A stretch of 64,000 bases of DNA, from assembly GCA_017307505.1 (NCBI GenBank), contig JAFKEE010000026.1:185646-249645 (forward strand), written 5' to 3'. Each line of letters opens with the position of its first letter. The stretch's first letter is position 1. Source of the DNA: Acidobacteriota bacterium (GTDB taxonomy: Bacteria > Acidobacteriota > Terriglobia > Bryobacterales > Bryobacteraceae). The position numbers and the translations under genes were made by a program. The notes below the pieces were generated by a model, which worked only from the letters and a program-made list of their open reading frames with translations, ran no database searches and was not told where the DNA came from. This document shows, piece by piece, positions 7,586 to 15,655 of the stretch.

Positions 7586-9082
7586 AGCAGCGCCATCCCG
7601 GAGAAACGCCTCGACCTTGGCCTTCACCGTGCGCCGGTCGAGGCCCATGCGGCGGGCCGCCTCTTCGTAGCTGCCGGTCAACTGGTAGACCTGCGCGGCA
7701 TAGCGAGCCAGCAGTTGCTCGGCCGTAAGCGTACCGTTACGGAACGCTGTGACGAAATCGTCCTCGGCGGAGCCCGCGCCTTCCAGGGGACGGTATGAGC
7801 GGCGGATCACGACATTGCGCACGCACTGTTCCAACTCCCGGTAGTTGCCCGGCCAAGCGTAGTCCGCGGGGAGATTCTGCCGGATCCAAGACTCCACTTC
7901 CGGCAGGCAGCGCTCTGCCTCGTCGCCCACGGTACGCTGGGTCATGTGCAACAGCAGCTCGTGCATCACCGCGGGCGAGTCCGCAATCTGTTCGGCCAGC
8001 GACGGAGTCCGGATCAGGTCGGCGCAAAGACGGTAGTAGAGATCTTCCCGGAAGCGCCCGGCCCGGATCTCGCGGGGCAGGTCCCGGTTGGTGGCCGCGA
8101 TCAGTTTCCCCTGGAACTCGCGCACGGCTGTGTCGCCCACCGCCGAGAAACAACGCGTCTCGATCACCCGCAGCAGCTTCACCTGGATGGAAAGGTCCAT
8201 TTCACCGAGTTCGTCGAGAAAGACTGAGCCCGTCTCCGGGCACGACTCCAGCCAGCCGTGGCGGTCGCCGATGGCGCCCGTGAACGATCCGCGGCGGTGG
8301 CCGAAGAGTTCGGATTCGATCAGTGTGGGCGACAGGGCGGCCAGGTTGATGGGAAGAAACGACTCGGTCACCGGCTCCAGGAACTCCAGGCGGTCGGGAT
8401 CGAAGGGGACATAGCGTGAGCCGGCGATTGCCCGGGCGATCAGTTCCTTGCCGGTGCCGGAGGGACCTGTGATGAGCGTGGGGAACTCACCCATTTTGCG
8501 ATACAGCGTCCGGTGGTAGCGCCGCATGTCGTGGGTAAAGACCGACTGCCAGATGCTGGCGCGCAGGCGGGCGGCGGGCATCGAGTTGCCGATGATGCGG
8601 TCGTAGATCGCGTGAAAGGCGCGCTGGATCTGCCGGAAACAGGCGAAGAGGTGCGCCGGCGGCAGGGCGGACTCGAACTGCTTGCCGGGCACGTGGCAAA
8701 GGCGGTTCCAGTCGGCGAGGAAGTCGCGATAGATGTGCTGCTTGCCGGGATTTGAGAAGCGCGGGTAATAGCGGTGGTAGAGCAGGTAGTGGACGGTTTC
8801 GGCGTAGTCGGCCATCTCTTCGGGGTGGACATCGGCGGCATCCGCCAGGCACTGCTGCAGCCGGCCGATGGCGGACTCGACTTTCCGGGTGATCGGGGGA
8901 ACGTTTACCCGGGTGGCGGCCGGATCGGTGACCGAAGCGCTCCAGACAGGTCCGCCGGCCTGGAACTCGCGGCCGAGCACGGCGTGCTCCAGTTCGACGC
9001 GTTCGGTGAGGAAGGGATTGCAGTAGCCCAGATTCGCGACGGAATGAAGCAGGTGGCGGTCGGCCTCTCGGAATGCGCCCAT
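7565..9082 (-). CDS. sigma-54-dependent transcriptional activator without receiver domain
   Basis: A 505-residue AAA+ activator. Residues 1-195 are an unrecognised helical sensory domain and not a response-regulator receiver. The AAA+ domain shows Walker A GPSGTGKE at about 206, an ESELFGHRRGSFTGA segment whose sigma-54 contact loop reads GSFTGA instead of GAFTGA, Walker B GSVFLDELGEM and the arginine-rich AATNRDL region. A Fis-type helix-turn-helix ends the protein (YEEAARRMGLDRRTVKAKV). It converges on and overlaps the rhamnosidase gene and diverges from the MFS gene. The signal sensed is unknown. Confidence 0.9.
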   Translation of the reverse strand: MGAFREADRHLLHSVANLGYCNPFLTERVELEHAVLGREFQAGGPVWSASVTDPAATRVNVPPITRKVESAIGRLQQCLADAADVHPEEMADYAETVHYLLYHRYYPRFSNPGKQHIYRDFLADWNRLCHVPGKQFESALPPAHLFACFRQIQRAFHAIYDRIIGNSMPAARLRASIWQSVFTHDMRRYHRTLYRKMGEFPTLITGPSGTGKELIARAIAGSRYVPFDPDRLEFLEPVTESFLPINLAALSPTLIESELFGHRRGSFTGAIGDRHGWLESCPETGSVFLDELGEMDLSIQVKLLRVIETRCFSAVGDTAVREFQGKLIAATNRDLPREIRAGRFREDLYYRLCADLIRTPSLAEQIADSPAVMHELLLHMTQRTVGDEAERCLPEVESWIRQNLPADYAWPGNYRELEQCVRNVVIRRSYRPLEGAGSAEDDFVTAFRNGTLTAEQLLARYAAQVYQLTGSYEEAARRMGLDRRTVKAKVEAFLRDGAASSGPKS

Positions 9083-9094
9083 ACATTCAATGTA
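9082..9094. promoter_or_regulatory. short palindrome at the activator start codon
   Basis: TACATT-C-AATGTA is a perfect 6-bp inverted repeat with a 1-base centre that begins inside the start codon of the sigma-54 activator gene. It is short enough to occur by chance; if functional it would suit autorepression. Confidence 0.3.
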
Positions 9095-9217
9095 CAGCCA
9101 TGTGCAATCAATGTTTCTGATCGTTTTCGTCTCGATTTAGCGCCATACTCTACGTCATTGATTTCTACGGACCTTGGTCTTTCCCTGGAATGGCTTTGGA
9201 CGTGCCTTACCCTTATC

Positions 9218-10540
9218 ATGCAGACAATGCAGACCGAATCCGCCCAGACCGGTTACCTCCCGCTTTTGCGCGACCGCAGCTTCCACTCGTTCCTGTGGAC
9301 CCAGTTCCTGGGCGCTTTCAACGATAACGTCTACAAGATGATTGTGTCGGTGGGAGCGGTGGAACTGGCGGCCGACCAGGCGCTGGGCGCGCGCTACCTG
9401 GCTCTCTCCGGAGCGGTCTTCGTCCTGCCGTTTCTGCTCTTTGCGGGCTATGCCGGCCAGTTGGCCGACCGCTTCAGCAAGTCGAACGTGTTGAAGATTA
9501 CGAAGTCGTTTGAAATCCTGGCCATGCTGGTCGGCGCCGGTGCGCTGGTGGCGGGCAGCATCCCGCTGCTGCTGGTTGTTCTGTTCCTGCTGGCCGCCCA
9601 GGCGAACTTCTTCAGCCCGGCGAAGTACGGGATCCTGCCGGAAATGCTGCCTTCGTCGCAGCTCACCAAGGCCAACGGGTTGCTGGAGCTCTCCACGTTT
9701 GCTGCCATCGTGCTCGGCTCGAGCGTCGGCTCGTTTCTGTTTGCGCAGTGGAAGGGAGAGCCGTTGAAGCTGGGCGGCGTCCTGCTGGCGATTGCCGTGA
9801 TCGGTTCGCTCACCAGCCTGATGATCAAACACGTAGCCGCGGCGGGTTCGACGGAGAAGTTCCACGTGAATCCGTTCGCCGAAGTCTGGTCGGGCGCCAA
9901 GGTGCTCTACGCCGACTCCGGCCTGTGGTGGAGCGTGATGGGCATTTCGTACTTCTGGTTTCTCGGCGCGCTGCTGCAGATGGCGGTGATTCTGATCGGC
10001 AGCGAGGGGCTGCACCTCTCCGAGACGCATACGGGCCTGCTGGTCACCGCGCTGGCGCTGGGCATCGGTATTGGCAGCATCGCGGCGGGCTGGCTGTCGC
10101 ACGACCGCATCGAACTGGGCCTGGTGCCCATCGGAGCCCTCTTCATGGGCCTGTGCGGCATCTTCCTGGGGTTCACGCACACCTTCACGGGCACGCTGGT
10201 GGGGCTGTCGGTGGTGGGGTTCTCCGGTGGACTGTTCATCGTGCCCTTGAATGCCTACCTGCAGGAGCGCGCGGCACCCGAGCAGAAGGGCCGCGTCCTG
10301 GCCACGAACAATTTCCTGAACATGCTGGGTGTGATTCTGTCCTCGGGGCTGTTGTACGTCATGCACGACACCCTGCACTGGACGCCGAATTCCATCCTTG
10401 GCGTGCTTGGCGTGACGACGGCGCTCTCCGCCATCGGCATTGCCAAGTTCGCTCCTTCCACGCTCGACAGTCTGTTCGCCTGGTTCCGCAACCGGGCGAA
10501 TCTCCCCGCGGGTTCTGCCGCGCTGCCGCCGGCCGAGTAA
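9218..10540 (+). CDS. MFS transporter, LplT (lysophospholipid) type
   Basis: A 440-residue, 12-helix major facilitator protein. The opening SFHSFLWTQFLGAFNDNVYK matches the start of the LplT/lysophospholipid flippase branch, as do the FSPAKYGILPEMLPSSQLTKANG segment and GRVLATNNFLNMLGV in the C-half. The ATG at 9218 is the first start compatible with this N-terminus. LplT is often fused to or beside acyltransferase and acyl-ACP synthetase modules that re-acylate the imported lipid; neither is adjacent here, so the substrate is inferred from the family only. Confidence 0.86.
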   Translation: MQTMQTESAQTGYLPLLRDRSFHSFLWTQFLGAFNDNVYKMIVSVGAVELAADQALGARYLALSGAVFVLPFLLFAGYAGQLADRFSKSNVLKITKSFEILAMLVGAGALVAGSIPLLLVVLFLLAAQANFFSPAKYGILPEMLPSSQLTKANGLLELSTFAAIVLGSSVGSFLFAQWKGEPLKLGGVLLAIAVIGSLTSLMIKHVAAAGSTEKFHVNPFAEVWSGAKVLYADSGLWWSVMGISYFWFLGALLQMAVILIGSEGLHLSETHTGLLVTALALGIGIGSIAAGWLSHDRIELGLVPIGALFMGLCGIFLGFTHTFTGTLVGLSVVGFSGGLFIVPLNAYLQERAAPEQKGRVLATNNFLNMLGVILSSGLLYVMHDTLHWTPNSILGVLGVTTALSAIGIAKFAPSTLDSLFAWFRNRANLPAGSAALPPAE

Positions 10541-10584
10541 GGCCCAGCTGCGCTTTCTGAAGTCTGGAAAGGCAGGCAAACTCC

Positions 10585-11706
10585 ATGAAAATGGACCTGG
10601 AACCATCATTGGAACGCTGGGTGACAGCGAACCTCCTCAGTGAACAACAAGCGGTGTCGATCCGCGAATGGGAAGCCAGCCGCTCGCCGCAAAGCAAGGG
10701 CCGGCTGCCCATCATCCTGGGCTTGAGCTTCGGCGGCCTGATGCTGGCTACCGGCATCCTGCTCTTCGTCAGCGCCCATTGGGACGAACTCTCGCCGTTC
10801 GCCCGCATGTCGATGCTTGTGGCGACCGTGACGGGCTTGCACCTGGCCGCGGCGTACTTCGCGGAGCGGCAGACCGCCCTCGCCCGCACCCTGCATGCCG
10901 TGGGTACGGTGTCGCTGGGCGGCGCGATCTTCCTCGCCGGCCAGATCTTCAATATGGAGGAGCACTGGCCCTCGGGCATCCTGATGTGGGCCCTGGGCGC
11001 CGTGGCCGGCTGGCTGCTGCTGCGCGACTGGCCGCAGATGGCGCTCGCCGCTGTCCTGGTGCCGTTCTGGCTGATCGGCGAGTGGGTGGAGGCGGCGCGG
11101 CCTTCCGTGGCCACGGGACAGGTCGCTGAAGCCGCGGTCCTCTTCCTGGCACTCTGCTACTTGAGCTTGCGTCACCCCAGAGGGCCGTCAGGCGACACGG
11201 TTCGCGCGCTCAGCTGGATCGGCGGCCTGGCGCTGCTGCCCGCTGCGGTGGCGCTCGTGTTCGACCGCCCCTACCGTTACGGCAGCGCACCCAAGTTCGA
11301 ATTCGAGATGGTGGGTTGGGCCTGTGCGTTCCTGCTGCCCCTGGCGTTGTCCTACTGGTACCGTCGCGAGGATGCCTGGATGAACGCCGTAGCGGCGGTG
11401 TGGGTAGCGGGTCTGAGCTGGATTGCGCAGATTCACAATTCACCCGTGCTCTACCTCTGGTGCGCTCTGGGCTGCGCCGGCCTCATCGCCTGGGGGATCC
11501 ACGAGCTGCGGCCCGAACGGATCAATCTCGGCATGGCCGGCTTCGCCATTACGCTGGTCTGCTTCTATTTCTCGAACGTAATGGACCGCCTGGGCCGCTC
11601 GTTCAGCCTCATTGTTCTCGGCGTCGTGTTCCTGGCCGGCGGTTGGTATGGGGAGAAGCTGCGCCGCAATCTGGTGGCTCGCATCAGCGAAGGAGGTGCG
11701 CTATGA
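10585..11706 (+). CDS. DUF2157 integral membrane protein
   Basis: A 373-residue protein with a soluble N-terminal start typical of DUF2157 (LERWVTANLLSEQQAVSIREWE), then about ten hydrophobic helices. The last codons overlap the ATG of the next gene (ATGA), and that gene encodes the small protein that regularly accompanies DUF2157. No enzymatic function is known for the family. It starts 44 bases after the MFS gene and could share its transcript. Confidence 0.87.
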   Translation: MKMDLEPSLERWVTANLLSEQQAVSIREWEASRSPQSKGRLPIILGLSFGGLMLATGILLFVSAHWDELSPFARMSMLVATVTGLHLAAAYFAERQTALARTLHAVGTVSLGGAIFLAGQIFNMEEHWPSGILMWALGAVAGWLLLRDWPQMALAAVLVPFWLIGEWVEAARPSVATGQVAEAAVLFLALCYLSLRHPRGPSGDTVRALSWIGGLALLPAAVALVFDRPYRYGSAPKFEFEMVGWACAFLLPLALSYWYRREDAWMNAVAAVWVAGLSWIAQIHNSPVLYLWCALGCAGLIAWGIHELRPERINLGMAGFAITLVCFYFSNVMDRLGRSFSLIVLGVVFLAGGWYGEKLRRNLVARISEGGAL

Positions 11707-12077
11707 CCTGGTCCCGGAAAAGCCTGATCCTGGCCGCCGTGCAGTGCGCCATCGTGCTGAGCATGGCCGGCAAGCTGTTCTACGACCGCGCCACCTGCCC
11801 GCGTGTTTGGGTGAAGACCGCGCCTTATGATCCTTCTCTACCAATTCGTGGCCGCTACCTGGCGCTGAGGCTCTCCGCCCAGCCAGGTGATCCGCACTTC
11901 ATCCAGACGAACGACCAGCGGGTGTTGTTCTTTGTGCCGGAGTACAGCACTTCCATCGAGCATCGCCGCAATACCGAGATCTGGGCGGAAGTGACTATTC
12001 CGCGCAAGGGCCCGCCGCGCCCTATCCGGCTGGGCTTCAAGCAGAACGGGCAGATCGTGCCCGTCGATATCAACTAG
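11703..12077 (+). CDS. GDYXXLXY-type membrane-anchored protein
   Basis: A 124-residue protein with one N-terminal membrane helix (LILAAVQCAIVLSMAGKLFY) and an extracytoplasmic domain carrying IRGRYLALRL, a variant of the GDYxxLxY signature for which the family is named. It is translationally coupled to the DUF2157 gene by an ATGA overlap, the standard arrangement of this pair. The role is unknown; proteins of the pair probably work together in the membrane. Confidence 0.85.
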   Translation: MTWSRKSLILAAVQCAIVLSMAGKLFYDRATCPRVWVKTAPYDPSLPIRGRYLALRLSAQPGDPHFIQTNDQRVLFFVPEYSTSIEHRRNTEIWAEVTIPRKGPPRPIRLGFKQNGQIVPVDIN

Positions 12078-12087
12078 CGAGGTTCCC

Positions 12088-12894
12088 ATGACATCCGATG
12101 TTGGCGCCCGCGCGCTGGCGCATCCGCGGCCGTGCGCTCAAAATCCCGCCGCGCTTATCGCACTCTCCGCGCTGCTCGCCCTCACCCTGGGCGGCCTGCT
12201 GTGGATGCCGCCGGTTTACCAGGATCCGGGTTACCACTCCTTTGCGGACCAGCGCACCTGGTTCGGGATCCCGAACTTCTGGAACGTCCTCTCGAATCTG
12301 CCGTTCCTGGCCGTGGCCGCCGCCGGAGCCTGGGTGCTCCGCCGCCACCCGGTGTTCCTGGCCGGATGGGAGTGCACCGCACACTGGATCCTCGTCCTTG
12401 GAGCGGCGGCCGTGGCGTTGGGCTCCGGCTACTACCACTGGGCTCCGGATTCCTCGACATTGTTCTGGGACCGGTTGCCCATGACGCTCGTCTTCATGTC
12501 GCTGCTGGCGGTGACCATCGGCGAGCGGATCAGCCTGCGCGTGGGCGGCCTGCTGCTGCTGCCGCTCCTCGCGTTGGGCGTGTTCTCGGTGCTGAACTGG
12601 CGCCTGACCGGGGATCTGCGGCTCTACGGAGCCGTGCAGTTCTTCCCGATGCTCGCCCTGCCGCTCCTGCTGCTGTTATGCCCCGCGCGCTACACCGGGC
12701 AGCGCGGCCTCTGGTGGATGATCGGACTCTACGTCGTGGCCAAACTGCTGGAGCTGAACGATGATGCGCTGGCGGCTTTCCTGCCCGGCGGCGGCCATCC
12801 CTGGAAGCACCTGGCGGCGGCGCTGGCGTTGCTGGCGTACTTCGCCGGTGTCGCCCGGAGGCGCTTGCATGCGCCCTCTACGCAATCCGCTTAG
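12088..12894 (+). CDS. ceramidase-like CREST-type integral membrane hydrolase
   Basis: A 268-residue protein with about seven hydrophobic helices. Polar residues expected for the alkaline ceramidase/CREST metal site are visible: NVLSNLPF in the first helix region, GSGYYHW (Ser and His) in the middle, FWDRLPM (Asp), and GHPWKHL (two His) in the last helix. This matches membrane zinc hydrolases acting on amide bonds of lipids. Whether ceramide is the real substrate cannot be told. It follows the DUF2157 pair by 10 bases and its tail overlaps the convergent TPR gene by 17 bases. Confidence 0.75.
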   Translation: MTSDVGARALAHPRPCAQNPAALIALSALLALTLGGLLWMPPVYQDPGYHSFADQRTWFGIPNFWNVLSNLPFLAVAAAGAWVLRRHPVFLAGWECTAHWILVLGAAAVALGSGYYHWAPDSSTLFWDRLPMTLVFMSLLAVTIGERISLRVGGLLLLPLLALGVFSVLNWRLTGDLRLYGAVQFFPMLALPLLLLLCPARYTGQRGLWWMIGLYVVAKLLELNDDALAAFLPGGGHPWKHLAAALALLAYFAGVARRRLHAPSTQSA

Positions 12895-13861
12895 CGGCTT
12901 TGGGATCCGGCTTCTCCATTACGTCGACATGGGCGGCGTCCAGGAAGAGTTTCAGCCGGGACGCCCAGCTCTCGTCGAGTTCCTTGAGTTTGCGGTACTC
13001 GGCGATGGCGCCATCGCGATCGCCGCCAATCAGCAGGGAAAAACCGAGATAGTAGTGGGCGGGCGGAAACTGCGGGTCCAGTTCGACCGCTTTCTTGTAG
13101 CTGGCCAGCTTGGCCTTGCCGTGCCCGTTCTTTCCCTGTGCGAAGGCCAGATGGTACCAGCCGCGGGCGTTCTGCGGATCCTGGTCTACCGCCTTCTGAA
13201 AATAGAACAGGGCTCCGTCGAAGTCCTCCATCCAGAGGTACCCCATGGCGCGCTGGTAGGCTTCTTCTTTGGTTGCGTCGTGGCTTCGATTCCACTCGGC
13301 AACAGACATGCGCGAGGTCTGCGAGATGGCGTCAAAGCGTGCGAGCGGCACGGCGAAGGCAGTGTTCCGGCCGTCCACCTCCCGTGTGGCGTGCCATCCG
13401 GCCAGCAGGCCATGTTCGTCATACAACGGTTCACTGTCCGGGTCCTTGGGCCCGCCGCAGTCCAGCCGCGAAACGAACCCGAACCCACCGGCTTCCTTCG
13501 TGTTTTCGATATTGGCCTCGTGATTCCGCATGCGCACGTGGCGCGACATGGTGGTGGCCGCGTCGGGTCCCTTGGGCGCCTGCGCGCCGACAAAGACCTC
13601 GGCGACTCCGGCATCGGCGTCATCGGCGGTGATCCAGAGCACGGGATGCAGGCGGCCCGTGTCGTCCAGAATGTGTGCCGTGGCCGCACCGAACAGCACC
13701 GTTCTCGACACCAGCGCGAAGCCGCCTTTGCGCAGCACCGCCGGCGCCTGTTTCAGAAAGTTACCGGATGAGTCGTGCGTCAGCAGGACTGTCTCAGCCT
13801 TCAGGCCGGCCACTGCTCCAAGCAGGAGCGCCCCAATGTTCAGCCAATGAGACCGTTTCAT
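12878..13861 (-). CDS. exported TPR protein with a degenerate protease-like N-domain
   Basis: From the ATG that begins MKRSHWLN (signal peptide to about residue 23, VAGLKAE) the protein is 327 residues. Residues 25-180 resemble the beta-rich fold of trypsin-like secreted proteases (SGNFLKQAPAVLRKGGFALVSR), but I see no clear His-Asp-Ser triad. Residues 195-300 are three TPR units (AMGYLWMEDFDGALFYFQKA, GWYHLAFAQGKNGH, AHYYLGFSLLIGGDRDGAI). It probably works as a periplasmic scaffold. The protease-like reading is tentative. Confidence 0.7.
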   Translation of the reverse strand: MKRSHWLNIGALLLGAVAGLKAETVLLTHDSSGNFLKQAPAVLRKGGFALVSRTVLFGAATAHILDDTGRLHPVLWITADDADAGVAEVFVGAQAPKGPDAATTMSRHVRMRNHEANIENTKEAGGFGFVSRLDCGGPKDPDSEPLYDEHGLLAGWHATREVDGRNTAFAVPLARFDAISQTSRMSVAEWNRSHDATKEEAYQRAMGYLWMEDFDGALFYFQKAVDQDPQNARGWYHLAFAQGKNGHGKAKLASYKKAVELDPQFPPAHYYLGFSLLIGGDRDGAIAEYRKLKELDESWASRLKLFLDAAHVDVMEKPDPKAAKRIA

Positions 13862-13930
13862 CGTCAGTTCCAGACGCACCGCCGCGGCGGCCCGTTCCAC
13901 CCATTTTGTACGATAGAGTGTTCGATCACA

Positions 13931-14011
13931 ATGAATCCAGGCACCATGACACCTCCGGCAAGATCTGCAATCCGCGGTCCCGGCATCATTCGCCGGATTG
14001 TGGGAGCCTGA
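13931..14011 (+). CDS. possible 26-codon leader ORF upstream of lspA
   Basis: An ATG at 13931 opens a 26-residue frame (MNPGTMTPPARSAIRGPGII and six more) whose stop lies 5 bases before the lspA ATG, so lspA could be translated by re-initiation. There is no good ribosome binding site in front of it, and it resembles no known peptide. It may be non-coding. Confidence 0.2.
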   Translation: MNPGTMTPPARSAIRGPGIIRRIVGA

Positions 14012-14016
14012 AACTT

Positions 14017-14520
14017 ATGCAACGCTGGTGGCCCTTCGGGTTGACCCTGCTGATCCTGGCAATCGACCGGGCTACCAAGCATCTCATCGAGACCAGACTC
14101 CAGTCGTGGGATACGATTGCCGTCATCCCGGGACTGTTCCAGATCATCCACACTCGGAACACCGGCATCGCTTTCAGCATGTTCGCCGATTCCACCAGTA
14201 CCCGCGGCAATCCTCTGCTGGTGATCTTCTCCGTTGCCGTGATGGTGCTCGTCACCAGTCTGCTGTGGACGGCCTGCAAACCGGCCGCGAAGGAACACTG
14301 GACCCTGCGCGCCGCGCTTGCTCTGGTGCTGGGCGGAGCGATCGGCAACCTGTTCGACCGCATCATCTTCGGCAGCGTGACCGACTTCCTGGACTTCTAC
14401 TGGAGAGGCCACCACTTCCCGATCTTCAACATCGCCGACAGCGCCATCACCGTGGGGGCGGCCCTGCTGCTGCTGAACCTCTGGATGGTGCGCCGTCCGG
14501 CCGAGTCGCAACAGGGCTAA
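14017..14520 (+). CDS. lspA: lipoprotein signal peptidase (signal peptidase II)
   Basis: A 167-residue, four-helix aspartic peptidase that cleaves prolipoprotein signal peptides in the inner membrane. The conserved blocks are present: IIHTRNTGIAFSMF, GGAIGNLFDRIIFGSVTDFLDFYW and FPIFNIADSAITVG. The two catalytic aspartates are most likely Asp123 (VTDF) and Asp141 (NIADS). The ATG at 14017 gives normal family length and has GGGAG ten bases upstream. The stop overlaps the convergent Fur-family stop. The PpiC-type lipoprotein at 19-20 kb would be one of its substrates. Confidence 0.96.
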   Translation: MQRWWPFGLTLLILAIDRATKHLIETRLQSWDTIAVIPGLFQIIHTRNTGIAFSMFADSTSTRGNPLLVIFSVAVMVLVTSLLWTACKPAAKEHWTLRAALALVLGGAIGNLFDRIIFGSVTDFLDFYWRGHHFPIFNIADSAITVGAALLLLNLWMVRRPAESQQG

Positions 14521-14903
14521 GACGCCGGCGGTTTGCCGCACTGCACGCAGATCCCATAGAGCACCACCTCGTGGGTGCGCACTGAGAAACCCGGCGCCGC
14601 CAGCGCCTCGATGGAGGGCACACAGCCCTGCAATTCGAAGACCCGGCCGCATTTATCGCAGCGGAAGTGGTGGTGATGGTCCTTACCGGCGATCTCGTAG
14701 CGAGGAGCCTCGCCGGGCAGTTCCACCACCATCAGCCACTGTTCGTCGACCAGCGACTTGATGTTGCGATAGACGGTCGCAATGCCCAGGCCATCCACCG
14801 CGCCCTGCGCAATCGCCAGCACTTCGTCGGTGGAAAGCGGACGGCCGGCGTGCTCGAACGCCTCGCGAATTGCGGACTTCTGCCGCGTGTTGCGTGTCAC
14901 CAT
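14517..14903 (-). CDS. Fur family transcriptional regulator
   Basis: A 128-residue regulator. The winged-helix part (TRQKSAIREAFEHAGRPLSTDEVL, GLGIATVYRNIKSL) is followed by a metal and dimerisation domain with HHHHFRCDKCGRVFEL and a second CxxC (YGICVQCGK) forming the structural zinc site. I chose the ATG at 14903 because the motif that opens Fur proteins follows directly. The sequence does not decide between Fur, Zur and PerR. It is convergent with lspA, with stops overlapping, and divergent from the DUF1080 gene. Confidence 0.9.
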   Translation of the reverse strand: MVTRNTRQKSAIREAFEHAGRPLSTDEVLAIAQGAVDGLGIATVYRNIKSLVDEQWLMVVELPGEAPRYEIAGKDHHHHFRCDKCGRVFELQGCVPSIEALAAPGFSVRTHEVVLYGICVQCGKPPAS

Positions 14904-14970
14904 CCCTACTTCATGATAGCGGGGCTTTCCGGCGTGCGCCCGGACCGGAAACTCGAATAGAATAGCGAAC

Positions 14971-15588
14971 ATGAAACTCCGCACCGTTCTGTTGGCGGGC
15001 CTGGTCCTCGCCCTCCCCCTGTGCGCCGGGGACAAGCCCGGCAAATGGATCAAGATGTTCAACGGTAAGACACTGGACGGTTGGAAGGCCAACGAACACC
15101 CCGACAGCTGGACCGTAGTAAAAGAAGACGGCAAAATGTGCATCAAAGGTCATGATGCCGCCAGCCACCTCTTCTGGATGACCAAAGAGTGCACCAACTG
15201 CGAATTTAAGGCCGAATTCAAGATCATGGAAGGCTCGAACAGCGGCATGTACTTCCGCACCGCGTTCGGCCCCGGCTTCCCCAAGGGTTATGAAGCCCAG
15301 GTCAACGCCACCCACCGCGATCCCGTCAAGACCGGCAGCCTCTACAATTTCCACAAGAATCTGGAAAGCCCGACCAAGCCCGGCGAGTGGGGCGTACAGC
15401 ATATCATCGCCGACGGCAATCACATCATCATCAAGGTGAACGACAAGGTCATCACGGATTTCGTCGACGAGAAGAACACCTTCATGAAGGGTTACATCGC
15501 CCTGCAGCAGCACGATCCCAAGAGCACCGTCTTCTACAAGAACCTGATGTTCCGCGAGATCCCGCCCGCCGCCGCGGCAAAGAAATAG
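14971..15588 (+). CDS. secreted DUF1080 (3-keto-disaccharide hydrolase domain) protein
   Basis: A 205-residue protein with a signal peptide (LRTVLLAGLVLALPLCAGD) followed by one DUF1080 jelly-roll domain: MFNGKTLDGWKANE, then the GSNSGMYFRTAFGP motif, and GYIALQQHDPKSTVFYKNLMFREI at the end. DUF1080 folds are concanavalin-like; some members act on 3-keto-glycosides. A single copy with no extra domain makes this a minimal member. A TAGAAT box lies 8 bases before the ATG. A second DUF1080 gene is at 20.1 kb. Confidence 0.88.
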   Translation: MKLRTVLLAGLVLALPLCAGDKPGKWIKMFNGKTLDGWKANEHPDSWTVVKEDGKMCIKGHDAASHLFWMTKECTNCEFKAEFKIMEGSNSGMYFRTAFGPGFPKGYEAQVNATHRDPVKTGSLYNFHKNLESPTKPGEWGVQHIIADGNHIIIKVNDKVITDFVDEKNTFMKGYIALQQHDPKSTVFYKNLMFREIPPAAAAKK

Positions 15589-15655
15589 CCGGTTCGTTAC
15601 ATTTATCTCGAACATCTTCGCCAGAAGGCCGTCTTTACGGGTTGGAGGTTACGCG

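Noticed and set aside
9155..10609. Minus-strand open frame over the MFS gene
   Set aside because: It is Gln/Arg/His-rich antisense translation without domains.
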